A stretch of 64,000 bases of DNA from Syngnathus acus (taxonomy: Eukaryota; Chordata; Actinopteri; Syngnathiformes; Syngnathidae): NCBI RefSeq assembly GCF_901709675.1, contig NC_051092.1:10188491-10252490 (forward strand). Direction: 5' to 3'. The notes below the pieces were generated by a model. The model was not told the origin of the DNA, did no database searches, and saw only the letters and a program-made list of their open reading frames with translations. Made by a program: the position numbers and the translations under genes. Positions 13,641 to 25,599 of this stretch are shown here, piece after piece (position 1 is the first letter of the stretch; the number at the start of each line of letters is the position of its first letter).

Positions 13641-14044
13641 ACGGCTGAGAGCTCAAGACCATACGGTCAAAGGTGTTGTGAATTTTTACTGGTATGCTCT
13701 TAAGGAGCAAATTATGTGAAGTCAAATTTATGATTCTTAGTTCCCCAGAAATCATTATTGAAGCAAAAGTCACTACAATAAAATAAATATCATATAATCA
13801 TGGGGTTATTTCGGATTTTACCATGATTGCAGTCTTGTAAGTAAATACAGTACTAACATTTGGACATTACAGTTGCTATCATCATTCATCTGGCGTGTTT
13901 ATTTTAAAATGCGTTTTTGAGGAAGGTCTGCATTGTGTCACTGATCGTATGAGGGATCAACCATATGCTTTGCCTACAAATGATAATCACTTGGTAAACA
14001 AATGTACAGAAAACCTTCAAACATCAATTACGACTGTTAATGGA

Positions 14045-14104
14045 CATACTAGATATCTTGTGGCACAACAAATTCACTGCCTTCTTAATTTCACTAAAAT
14101 CACT
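14045..14104 (+). repeat. 60-bp dispersed repeat, copy A
   Basis: Matches the reverse complement of 17921-17980 with one difference over 60 bases. It lies just upstream of the LINE relic. Origin unknown. Confidence 0.85.
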
Positions 14105-14720
14105 AAAACTGTTGCCGAATTTGCATTGGCTCCAAGTCCACTTAAGATGTTTTCTTACTAACCTATAAAACATTGCATGGCTTAGCACCCTCCTATCTTG
14201 TCGACCTAGTTGTAGCTTACATTCCGTCCCAAAACCTTTGTTCGCAAAACGCTGGTCTTTTAATGATCCCAAAGGCCAAAAAGACGTTTGCAGGATCAAG
14301 AGCATTCTCTATTTGGGCTCCAGCACTTTAGAATGCTCTACCGATAGATATCAGAGCTGCTACCTCAGTAGAAACATATAAGACACGATTAAAAACACAA
14401 TTTTATGCTATGGCCTGTAATTAACCTGTGTTGGCCGTTTCAGCTGCAGTTTGTGCTCTGCTCTCTTTCTCCCAGTATAGGCATGGCTGTGAGTATGGTC
14501 AACCTGTGTGCCACCCAGCCCCTCGACTAACCGAGGCTCTCTGGCCCTCTGGGAACAAAGATTTGTGAACACAAAGCTATCTTGGTTGTTGATGCTTTTT
14601 GTTTTAGATCTTTGTGTTATCTTTCCAACATAATCCCAAGTCTTTCTTTCTAAGTCTTAGCAATCAGATGCTTGCTCTGTCTTTTTTTCCCCTCAACTTT
14701 CTGCAACAATAAAGCTGCTT
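14105..14720 (+). pseudogene. LINE 3' relic (reverse-transcriptase C-terminus and 3' UTR), L2/CR1 group
   Basis: Translates in broken frame to YKTLHGLAPSYLVDLVVAYI, SQNAGLLMIPKAKKTFAGSR, AFSIWAPAL-stop-NALP and SVETYKTRLKTQFYAMA, the typical C-terminal pattern of teleost L2/CR1-group LINE polyproteins. A TAG interrupts it near 14330, and an AATAAA precedes the end at about 14709. Confidence 0.7.
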
Positions 14721-17640
14721 AACCATAAAATGAAATGTGTTGTTTCTGTGTCATAATGGTGAGTAGTTTTCTCCAGGGTTCCTGACATGAATGCTGATGA
14801 CTTTTGTGAGCAAGCCCCTCTTCAGACAGCAGCTTTGAGACAGGGCATGCAAAAGGAGATCACAACCCCTTTTCTCAAAATTTGACAGCCTGTCATGGGA
14901 GAAGACGTGGAAAGCACAAGGTAAGTGCTCAGACGATTGAACAGTTCTGTTGAACTGTTAATAGTCACAGCTTAGCTAGCATTACAAACATTGGCTTGGG
15001 ACCTGTCTCTCCGAACTGGTTTGACGATTGCAATTCGGTTTTCGTAGTCATCTAAAACTAACTGTACTGGTAGACTACATTTTCCATCAATAACATCATA
15101 CAATCAACTTTATTCTTGATTAAAATTACCGTGACGTTGTTATTGTGATGTTTAACGCGCATATTTGAAAATGAGGCTGTAACATAACACAATGTGGAAA
15201 AAGTGAAGTGCTGGAAATGACTTCCAGATGCACTCAATGTGCAGTGCTTTGGGGTGGCTTCACAACACCCCTTGATTTTGATCAGATAAGATATAATTTA
15301 ACTTTCATCTTCATTCACATTATGAGATACAGATGCCCAATTAAATTCAGTCCCAAGTGGTACACGACAGCATTACTGTACAGACACTCAATTTGCACCC
15401 TTCAGGTTATTCTGCACACATTGATGGTCTCTTAATAAAATAGACACAAGCAGAATTAGGCCCCCGCATGTTGCAGACCACTTGCACAACACCCAATCGT
15501 CTTATCAAGCATCAACCACCAATATGAAGTCCCTCAACAGACAAGCTTTGCAGTGCAACATATTAATAATAAATAAATAAATAAATAAATAAAAACATTC
15601 ACTGCCACCAGTGGATAGTTTTGGAAACATCCAATTGATCAGCTTTTCCATGTGACTTTGACCAGGCACAGTTCATCCCTCAAAGCCTACAAAAATGTAT
15701 CATTACAAATTAACAATAACAAATATAGCAAGTGACAGTAATCATGTTATCTTACGTTCATTGCCACAGTTTTCCTGTGTGTTGAATAAAAATGGGAAGA
15801 TTTAGCGGGATTTGATACACTACTAACAATATAATTTTTGAGCAAAATGCTCAAATTCTTGTAGAACATGAAGGCATGATGCTTTCATGTGATTACCTCA
15901 GTTTTTTTTTTTTTTTTTCCTTTTGCTGTCTGCTGTAGCCGCTTTGAATGCATGCCCACTCTCGGTCTATTGCCTAACTCGGCAACACATATTTTCTTAA
16001 AACTGTCACAAGATATATTTTCAAGATGACTAATTGGTTTCCATTGTGTACTATAAAAACCAGAATACTTTGGAGAAGACTTTTGGTCTCGTCCATGGTT
16101 TCCAGATGACCTCAACAAACGTATACATTTGACTTTGAGTGGCTTTACAGTTCTAACATATGATGTGCACATGCTAACTGTATTCACCCGTGACAATGGA
16201 CAGATGAAAACACAAAAGCAAAAACATATGAGATCTACCAAATGAATAACTAACTCTTTGACGGTGGGCCACAGCATACAAATTAGAGATATTTAATGAA
16301 TTGACTCAGTTTTAGCCATGGTTTTTTTAATCAGGGGTAGGCTACACTGGTTTCAGTAGCAATGTGCTGTGGTCTTATTTGTACAATGTATTAGATTCAT
16401 ATTTCCTCTTTGGCTCCCATATGACTTCCTATCCACACACTTGCACATGCTAAAGTCTGTGGCGTAATTCCAACATAATTTATCGTACATCCATTTTATT
16501 ATTATTATTAACATTTATAAAGATGCGGACAAATTACAAATGGCAGACTTGAACTTTACACACTACTTTATTGTGCGGTGTGTGGTCTTAAAATGCGGAA
16601 AAGCATTTTGCTTTAACAAATTATAGTCAACATGTTTAAATGTAGTCAAAGCCTACTGTAGATTGCCAGCTGTAAAATTATTTGCAACCTCTGCCAAGGA
16701 AGTTGTGTTTTAATCTGTACGGGTTTGTTTGTTGGTCTGTGTACAACCTCAGCAGTTTTATTTCCAAAGTATGCTACCATTTAGATATTTTTTAATAGAG
16801 ACAATACACATGTTAACAATATCGTAAAATCTCTTGTGAACTCCAAATCATTTCAGATTAACATTTTTAATGTCATGCTATTTCCTTCAAGGTCAAGACA
16901 TGATCTAATCCAGGTTTATATAAAAAATGAGTGAGCTCTGATTGAATTTTAGATTCATCATTCAACAATTAGAGCCTCGAGCACCTTCCTATCCAACATT
17001 TCTATTCCGACTTCAAATTGTCACCATTCAATCCATTATTTAACAGTAGCCAAATGTTTAAGCCTGGGTGGAGGTCTGCATTTATTTTGGTACTGCAGTG
17101 CATATCTTAATCTGTGGGATTATCACAGAAACCTCAGGGGTCATATTCTGAAACAACTTTGCCTTATCAAAATGGTGATAGATGGATGTTGAGATCATCG
17201 GTGTGGAGGGAATGCATTACAAAATCTCTGAAAATTGAGGTACACACAAACAAAAAATACCATGGGAATAATCTGAAATATTCTAGTCGTGTAAACCACA
17301 TCCACGTCTTGAAACAATTTTTGCATTTTAATTGCCACAGCAGAAACACTAACACATTTATTCGTCACATTATCAGATGAATCATCTGACCTCTCCCCAT
17401 CACTACATGCATTTAAAATGGAGAACAAAAATGTGTGTTTGGAGCGATGAACATGATCTCCTTATTTAGCAAATTAAAGAATTTATGTTTAACATAATAA
17501 ATGAAAATACTATATAGTACTCTATTTTGATTTATAGAAGCAAATTTGCTGACAATCTGGCTCTCAGGAATCATTACTTGCAAAAGACAAGCGACGTCTT
17601 CTGACTATTAGAGTTCAACACCTTTCTTCAGCTTTTTAGA
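14721..17640. other. no gene recognised
   Basis: AT-rich. Contains a short (AAAT)n at about 15566-15593 and a poly-T run at about 15901-15918. Confidence 0.5.
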
Positions 17641-17645
17641 ACTTG

Positions 17646-17918
17646 TCACTTCGTCATGTTAAATGCATCCAAGTTTGACAACTTAGCCATTGAAGTTGCA
17701 GCTGCTGCTGCATTGGCTGTCCGTGACACTGCATTAAACTCACCGATGAAGTTTTTTCTACAGTCTTCAGCAGCCGCAGTGTGCTTATTTGCCTTCATGC
17801 ATCTTAAGCACCTATCCCACAGAGGCACGAACATTTCATAGAAATGCCGTCCGTCAAAGGTAGCAAAACGCACACGCATATCATAGTTCGTCACCATTTG
17901 TTCAAGGTCGCAAAACAT
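17646..17918 (-). other. unassigned 90-codon open frame beside a dispersed repeat
   Basis: An ATG-to-stop frame with balanced composition (Asp/Glu, Phe, Trp, Cys present; DLEQMVTNYDMRVRFATF, FVPLWDRCLRCMKANK) unlike the low-complexity frames around it. It abuts the 60-bp repeat and a CG-richer stretch with two acatggcgg motifs (about 17993 and 18048). It could be a transposon-derived or retrocopy fragment; no family is recognised. Confidence 0.25.
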
Positions 17919-17920
17919 TC

Positions 17921-17980
17921 AGTGATTTTAGTGAAATTAAGAAGGCAGTGAATTTGTTGTGCCACAAGGTATCTAGTATG
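17921..17980 (-). repeat. 60-bp dispersed repeat, copy B
   Basis: Inverse partner of 14045-14104 (59 of 60 bases). Similarity beyond this core is weak on the side facing the 90-codon frame. Confidence 0.85.
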
Positions 17981-18302
17981 TGCATAAACAAAAACATGGC
18001 GGCACAAATTTAGACGAAAGGATTTGAATTACATCGTGTGTGGCAGACATGGCGGTGCCGGATGACATAAAACTCTCGTAAAGGAAGGAGGAACAAGAAG
18101 GAAAAGGTTAGGAAACCAAAGCGGAAACACAAGGATAAGGGTTAGATCTAATCACGCCTTTTTCCATTTGGCTCCCAGATGGTACTAAAGAGAATGAAGA
18201 TGTGTCAGCAACAGGCCTCGATGTGGCTGCGAGGGAGAATGAGTGTCAAAATGTTCTTGCCTTGGATTAGAGTTTGCTGTCAATGAAACATCATAAAAAA
18301 TA

Positions 18303-18470
18303 CAAAAAATAATAACTATAACAATAATGATAATAATGATAATAATAATATGATAATAATAACAATAATAATAATGACAGTAATGCTAATAATAATAATT
18401 ATAATATTCATGACAATAATGATAATAATAATAATATTAATGACAATAATATTAATAATAATAATCATTT
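18303..18470. repeat. imperfect (AAT)n / (ATAATG)n array
   Basis: Runs of ataataatg and related triplets over about 170 bases; frames across it encode only Ile/Met strings. Confidence 0.9.
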
Positions 18471-18525
18471 GTGTTGTTGGATCACAGATTGAGTTTGTCA
18501 AAGCAAGTTTGTGTCGTTGTGTCAC

Positions 18526-20370
18526 TATTATTGTAATAATATTCTACTGTCAGGTCATACAGACATCTTGTTTTTACATATCCTTGTTCATCCACCCAAG
18601 GCAAATGACAACATTTTCTCGTATACATCGACTACCAGAATTATCTCAGAAAAGGTGCAGATTTCTTGTTGACTGGGATAATGGTGGAGCATTTGAAAAG
18701 GATTGAAATGGGTATATCAATTTGAAAGATCTGTTGATGATTTGAGTGAAGACTGGAGCCAGACGGTGAAGAATTTTGTGCAGGAGGGGTGTCATCTAGG
18801 CTGGAGACCATCTTGATATTTAATGGCTTGAAGAACTGACTCACATCATCCTCTTGAATGGTCAATTAAGAGAGACAGTCAAAGGTGTGTTGGTGGCCAT
18901 GATGACAGATTGATAGCAGAGATAAGGCGGGGGTGGATGGGAGCTGTCAGAATTGTGACGAAAGTGAATATGCTCTTATCTGGTCTCGAGTCAAAAAAAT
19001 TCTGGTCGTCAACCAGACCGTTATTGGATGATATCTTATAGGTCTTGCTGCTATACGTCTTCAGAAAAATTTAGTTTATCATCTTATCTGCATAGCCTCT
19101 CTTGCCAATATTATCTTCCTTTATTATCATCTTTCTCATCAGCCATAGGCAAACCAACTAAATTAACAAACATCGACTTTTTCACCAAACATTCAATTTT
19201 TCAATTATCTGTGTATACAGCATCACAGACTATTCGGTTTTGGCACACGAGTAGTATGCCTACTTTAAAGTATTGTCACTATTCTTACTTTTGTAACAAC
19301 TGTGGAAAAGAATCTTCATGTGAATTTGTTGGGGTTTGCTGATACTAAAACTTTGCACTACATGCCCTCTAAATCAACTTAATGGAGAGAAATGGGGAAA
19401 AGGCTACTGAGCGTAAATGAATGTTTTCACTGAGGCATGATCGAGGAGATAATCTTCTATTAACTCCTACTTAATTGGTTTGAAAAATCAACAAACCTCC
19501 ATGTACCCTTGACAGGGTACTTCTCAAATATTGCAGTCCTGTTTTTGTGATATTGTTGTCCCTTCAAAGTTATTTCTTGATCTTCATATATTATGTTATT
19601 TTATACTGTTGCCAATCACAATGTTAGGACCACTTGCACAAAGTAAAGATTTCCAGTGTAAGAGCTGTATCAAATACTCCACCTTTACAAATAGAACTAG
19701 AGTACCTCTTCAGGATAACCTATTCATTTAACATTGTTTTATTATTTAGTTGTAGTTTGCAATTTGAACTGTACAGCAAGATTATGAGAGCTGTGTCTAA
19801 ATTTTGGCTACCTTACGAGATAGCGTCAAAAGACTATATGATGAAACCACAGCTGAAGTGAAGCTGGCAGCAAATAATGTATGTTTATCCAATTCCGCGT
19901 CACCATTAAAGAACAAAATAATTGCAAGATGGTTCGTGTTGTGGGGAATGCAGAGGGAAAGCGATAAGAGTATCTGTCAACAAATCCTCCCACCATTTAT
20001 TGGAAGGCAGCCTTTCTTTGAGTTGTGTTAAAAGCCACTCTGATACCAGAGTAAATTACGCTAAAGTAGTGGCCTTTTTATTTGACACCCGAGTTCTTGA
20101 ATGAGTACCATCTTGCTTTCGATCCATCACTTGTACTGCTGAGGGTAGCAGCACAGATAGAAATTATCCCAGCAGACTAAATACCATCTTAAAATTGATT
20201 GACACAACCATGCTGACTGCCTAAAATGGTTCAAACCAAATGTTTGCTTGCTTTAAAAAGTGGAGTGGTTTTTAAATCTCATTATCATTGTCGTACTCTT
20301 TAAATAAGTGATTTCTAACCCATTATTGTGCACAATAGAATATAATCAGGTGTGACATGAGAAATCTATC
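18526..20370. other. no gene recognised
   Basis: AT-rich sequence with short chance frames only. Confidence 0.5.
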
Positions 20371-20673
20371 TGTCCATTTTGTTAACCTTATGCTCATTGG
20401 GCTTGTGGGTTTACTTGAGCCATTTGTCTTTGAGCGACACCTTGAACTGGTCGCCAGACCATCGCAGGGCACAAATAAACACCTATTTGTACCAACGGAC
20501 AAGAGTCAACTGACCAGAAAGCGGTAAATGGGAGTACCCGTACAAAACCCAAAAAGGCACGAGGACAACACCCAAAAATCCACACAAGAAATCTGTAGAG
20601 ATTGTGGATTTAAACCCACAACCTCAGTACTGTGAAGCGCATGCGTGAACAAGTTTGCTACCATGCTGCCAGA
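20371..20673 (-). repeat. near full-length V-SINE, old copy
   Basis: Head at the right: on the minus strand ggcagcatggtagcaaa and B-box-like gtgggtttaaatcc. The body has gtgccctgcgatggtctggc and gaccagttcaaggtgtcgct. The tail reaches aatggacagata. Diverged from the 59-kb copy. Confidence 0.7.
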
Positions 20674-21662
20674 AATGATCAAATTATTAAGTTTTATTTA
20701 TTTGAATAACAATAATTGGTTTGTGTTCAACTAAATGGGCTGAAATGACAGAGTAAGTATATTAGTGCATAAATTGAGACCACTTCATTTTTATTTCAGT
20801 ACGATACAGTGTATACTATTTGTGAGATTTCCGTTTGGTGATGCGCCATGACCTTTTTCTGATGTAAAATGTATCTTGGCTCAATCAAGACTAGGAAACG
20901 CTGCTTTAGCTCTCATTCGCTTCACCCTTTACCAACCCCATAACCCTGCCAAGATAGTAGCAGAGCACATTACAGGCTTACTAAAAATAGCCCTGGCGCA
21001 TAGTCATTTCCTTATTCTCTTTGTCTCCCTGTCCGTTTTTTCCTTTAGCCTCCCTCTGGAGCAAAAGCATACTGGAGAGAAAGCTTGTCAGCTCATTTAT
21101 CAGTTGGTAGCCCATGTGAAGCTCTCTATGCTATACGTGGCTGAGGGTCGTGGACTTATAACAAGTCTATCTATCCGTTTTTCGTGTTTTAGGCTTTTAG
21201 AATGTTCTTCCTTTTCGTAACTGCAATACAATAATAGGAGGACTTATCCATCTGAGCTGACTGAGCAGGAACGCTTCAAGTTAGGAGATGAAAAATGCAG
21301 ACAGAACTGTAATGCCTAAAAATGATGAACTCCAATTCATAATTCCTTGACTTGATAAATAAAAATTGGGTTGCGCTTAAGTGTATGGTAGAAGCAAAAT
21401 AAAATTGCTTCACTGTGGCTTTTATTACCATGAGGCGTCAAACAGAAGCGAGAACATATCCAGTTACCTAATTTTCAACTTTTATAAGCTTTTTCATATT
21501 TCTCATTCATCCTGAGAACGAACTTTGAGTGTTTGTAACAGCAGATTCACATGACAAGACTCATAGGTATGAATTGTGAGTCGGCGTACACCGATTTTGC
21601 AATGGATCTGGTGTGCCAAATTCCTAAACACAGCAAAAGACCTACCCCGTCACAAAAATCAA

Positions 21663-21976
21663 GATGAGCCAGTTTTTACACCAAGCGCACAGGTGATCTC
21701 AAAGAAAACAGAGCCCAATGTTAAAATACTAAAAAAAAATAGTTCATTTGGCTCATTCGCATACAAACATACACAAACGCACACAAACGACTCTCCAAAT
21801 GCATGAGATGAGCCAATTTTTACACCAAGCGCACATGTGCTCTCTATGAGAACGGAGCCCAATGTTAAAATACTCTACGTCCACAGAAAGAAATATAGCT
21901 CATTTGGCTGATTCGCATGTAAACCTAATGGAACCTCAGGAAAAAATAGACTGCCAAGACTCTCCAAATGCATGAG
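21663..21976. repeat. 144-bp direct tandem duplication
   Basis: Copies start at 21663 and 21807 with gatgagcca-tttttacaccaagcgcaca, gagcccaatgttaaaatact, catttggct-attcgcat and gactctccaaatgcatgaga in common. The second copy carries an insertion before its end. Confidence 0.88.
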
Positions 21977-24197
21977 AACAAAACATATGGCTGAAAGAAA
22001 GCAGACGCCTGAAGAGACAGAAGAGGTTAATGATGTTAATCACCAAGTGATGGCTCCCTCATTATGGGTATCGTCAGAGAGGTTCTAATTGTGTACAATA
22101 AATAGTGTCAAATTAATTAAAGGAAATGCACACACTCTAGCCAAAACACACGCATATCCATATGCACCATTGTAGATACACACTAAAGTCACACTACCAA
22201 ACTTGTTTCACGTTTTGGTACTCGTATTGCAATGCCGTATATTGCGCATTACCGCTTTGATAGCATGATTCGACAACTGTACTAGACAAGTGAAGGAATG
22301 TGATCTTGGAACTAGCTTTGTGCTGTTTCTTCACATCTTATTAACACAGAACTATATACTATGTACTTGTAATACAGAACACTATCGTGGAAAATTCAGG
22401 CACTGGGGAAAAAAGTACAATAAAGTCTGAGTTACATGGTTGATAATACAACAAATTGAACGCTAAAGTCAAGGTACTACTTAGTCCACTTTACTTATGG
22501 GGTTTCATTCAGCTTCCATTTGTGAATATGTTTTGCCTGTGGGTGAATCAATTGGCAATAAAAATCTGCATTACATCAGCCTGCAATAATTGCTTCCCTG
22601 TCCACTGAATGATGGATGTGCTCAACTCTGTACATAAAAAAGCAGCAACGGCCGTGATGGGAAGTCCGTCCTTGCATGCGGATGTACAAAGTAGTTACGA
22701 CCTTCCATTAGAGATTGTAAGAACGCATTTGCAGTGCTATACATGTTTCTCCTGGCAGGTTGAATCCTGTGAAATGGTGCTTCGACATGGAGATGACATC
22801 AAAAACGGAGCCCTTTGAGACACCTGGCTTCTTACCTTGGCTCCTAGTGGAAGTGATGTACAGAGTACATTTCAACAGGAGCACTTGTAAAATATTTATG
22901 TGCAAAGGGCTTGCAAGTGGGTTTAAAATGCAATAGATAGCTACACGAACCCTAAAAGTAAAACATTTGGAGCATTGATTCCCACTTTGCACTTGCTATA
23001 GTTTTCACTCTTCTCCGAAGACTTTCTGTAAGCTAAGGAGTGCGTGTGTGGTTATTGTTGATTCATGCACGTGAATATTTGTGAGGTTTGAGGTGACTGA
23101 AAATATGAATGACAAACTGTTCCAACCACAATGTTGTGAACGTTGATTTGTACACTAAGGCCTTTGCGCAAACTGCTCCCACATTGGAAGCATAAAATTC
23201 TCCATAATGCATTGGCATGCATTCAAAGCCTTCTCTGCTGGCCCAAACACTGTCAAAAGTAGTCATCCATCTTTACAATACACGATCAGAAGCAATCATC
23301 TATGCTTACAACTCAGACCAATTCTATTCATTCATTTCCAGCAGTCTATTATCTTAATTTCCTTTGCAATGACCTTCTGTTAAATATTAGGCAACCAATA
23401 GGTGTTGAGCTCCATCTTAACCAATAAAGATGTAATATCTGTTAAGCACAATGAAAATGGAAATCATCTTTATTCCCTTCAATATTTGTCCATATGACAT
23501 CCTTCCAAATTAGGATCAACACTGCATTCCTTCTAACCACGGGTTTAAGTCGGAATCAGCTTTGAAGCATGTTCCTGAACTTTCATCGTATTAGTGGCAA
23601 AACACATTATCCTGACCAGGTAGCATACAGAGTGGAAACACTCAGGATGACGGAAAACACAAGCTCACTAAATTGAAGTAAAACCTGATTAGAAACGATT
23701 GTGTCTGATGGAAAAATAGCCCGCAAACATTGGACTCGTTTCTTGTCAACACTATTTTCTCATTAACTTTTGTGTGAGAGCAGTACACATTTGATGATTG
23801 TTGTTAGAATAATTCAGTCTGTACTCGAGTTTTTCAAAGAAAACAATATGGCAATTAATAGCCTGGAGTGATACATTTTAGTTTTTAAGTCATAAATATA
23901 TGCAATGTTAACAACAATTTTATATATCACGAGACGTCTTTAAAGTCACAGAGTTGGAGCCACCAGCTCACATTAGATGCAGGTAGCGAGCTGCAGGTAC
24001 ACCCTGGAAAGCAAGGAAAGGAAGCACCATAGTAGAAATAAAACATGAACAAACCTTTACCTTTCTCAAACTCTTTGTGCCTCACCTGAAGGTTTCTGCC
24101 ACCTCCCACTGTCCAACCACTTGTCTTGATTTTATTGATTGCCCCAGAAAGGTAACTTTTTACAACCTGTATTATTTTACTTTTAAGGTCAAAGTAC
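21977..24197. other. no gene recognised
   Basis: No coding similarity or structured repeat recognised. Confidence 0.5.
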
Positions 24198-24317
24198 CCC
24201 TGTGTTTGGCTGGCAACCAGTAAAAGGTTTGCCCAACCTCTCTACCGTAAGTCTGCTGGAAAAAGTTTATCCAAGACTTTAATTAAGATAAAGTATATTA
24301 AAAATGGATGGATGGGG
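24198..24317 (+). repeat. V-SINE 3' fragment
   Basis: Contains tgtttggctggcaaccagta and ends in aaaatggatggatgg, the tail of the family; the middle is degenerate. Confidence 0.5.
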
Positions 24318-25489
24318 GAGATCAGTATTACGCAATCCAACTAACAATGAGCTCCATTGTTTTGGAAATACTTCCATTTCGATTGTAATAAGCCGAGGTA
24401 AAGTTCATAAAGTCTTATAGTAACACTAGTCTCAGTTTAAATGTTAAGAAACTATAAAACCTTGCCGAATTGGTATTCCAACATTCTAGACTACTAAATG
24501 AACAGAGGCTGCAACCGTGAAGATTTTATCAGTATTATAAGGAAAAGTTTAACTAGCGTCACTATTAAAATAATATTTACAACTGGCTTGCTTTGGAGGT
24601 TTTTTTTGCTTTTTATCACAGTTGAATAGGATATGTTTCCAATATTTGTTCTTTCAGGGAACTTATTTATTGATGATGTAAAAGTCAGAAAATGGACAAC
24701 TGAATCCTTAATTTATCTTGTGTAAAACTGTGAATAAGAATAAGCTACTTGCTTTCCTGATCTGATCTACTCTGCAATACTTAAAATGCCCTTATCGGTC
24801 AATTATATCAGACCAAGAAGCACTTAATACTGCCACAAGGGGAAGAAGTATCAACGTGTTTTGAGCTGCTTGGGGTTCACCTGTCCTTGGAGCTCTCGTC
24901 ATTGATTCACTGGATGTACTCCTATTTTATGAGTTTGGTTATCTGGGGAGCCTTTTCATTGAGGCTCACAATGCCAAGATAAGCTTCAAGAAGCATGGAG
25001 TAGAATTTTAATGTATAAAGGTGAGTGGTCACATTTCACGGACAACCTTTATTTGTCTGAGAACCATGAGATAGCCCCCAAACAAAAAGAAAAAGGAACA
25101 AACCTTTCAGTAAATCTATTGTCAATGACAAGAATTGAGTCTCCCTTAATTGTATCTCCTTTCAAGAGCACTGATACTAATAGAATTGAAAAGCAGAGCC
25201 ATATTCCAGAAGTCAGTTTTCATCAGCCCCCTGGTAGGCGCCTTTGATCCTTCTGAACTGGCAATCCATAATGCTTTCTATTCTCAATCCATCTTTTACG
25301 GTCATCTGCTAGCCATCAGCTGCCAGGTCTTGTCTTACTAATGCCCAGCTAAAAAGAGACCAAGGCAAATAATCACGATATCTCCAACTGTAATGATTTG
25401 CTATCTGACACAAATCAAGATGTGCTTTATTCCCCATGGATGTGAATGACTGGTTGTCTACTGTATATGTGCCAAGCGAGTGACCACTC

Positions 25490-25580
25490 AGCAACCAGTC
25501 AATTTTATCCTTTTACCCAAGGTTCAGTGGAATATGTCCCAGCTCACGCGTGCTGCTGAACAGGGTAAGTGGTATAGAAT
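25490..25580 (+). repeat. V-SINE 3' fragment
   Basis: agcaaccagtc, aggttcagtgg, tgtcccagctcacgcg and gaacagggtaagtggtat correspond to the 3' body of the family. Confidence 0.5.
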
Positions 25581-25599
25581 TGAGAATCAAATTGAGAAT

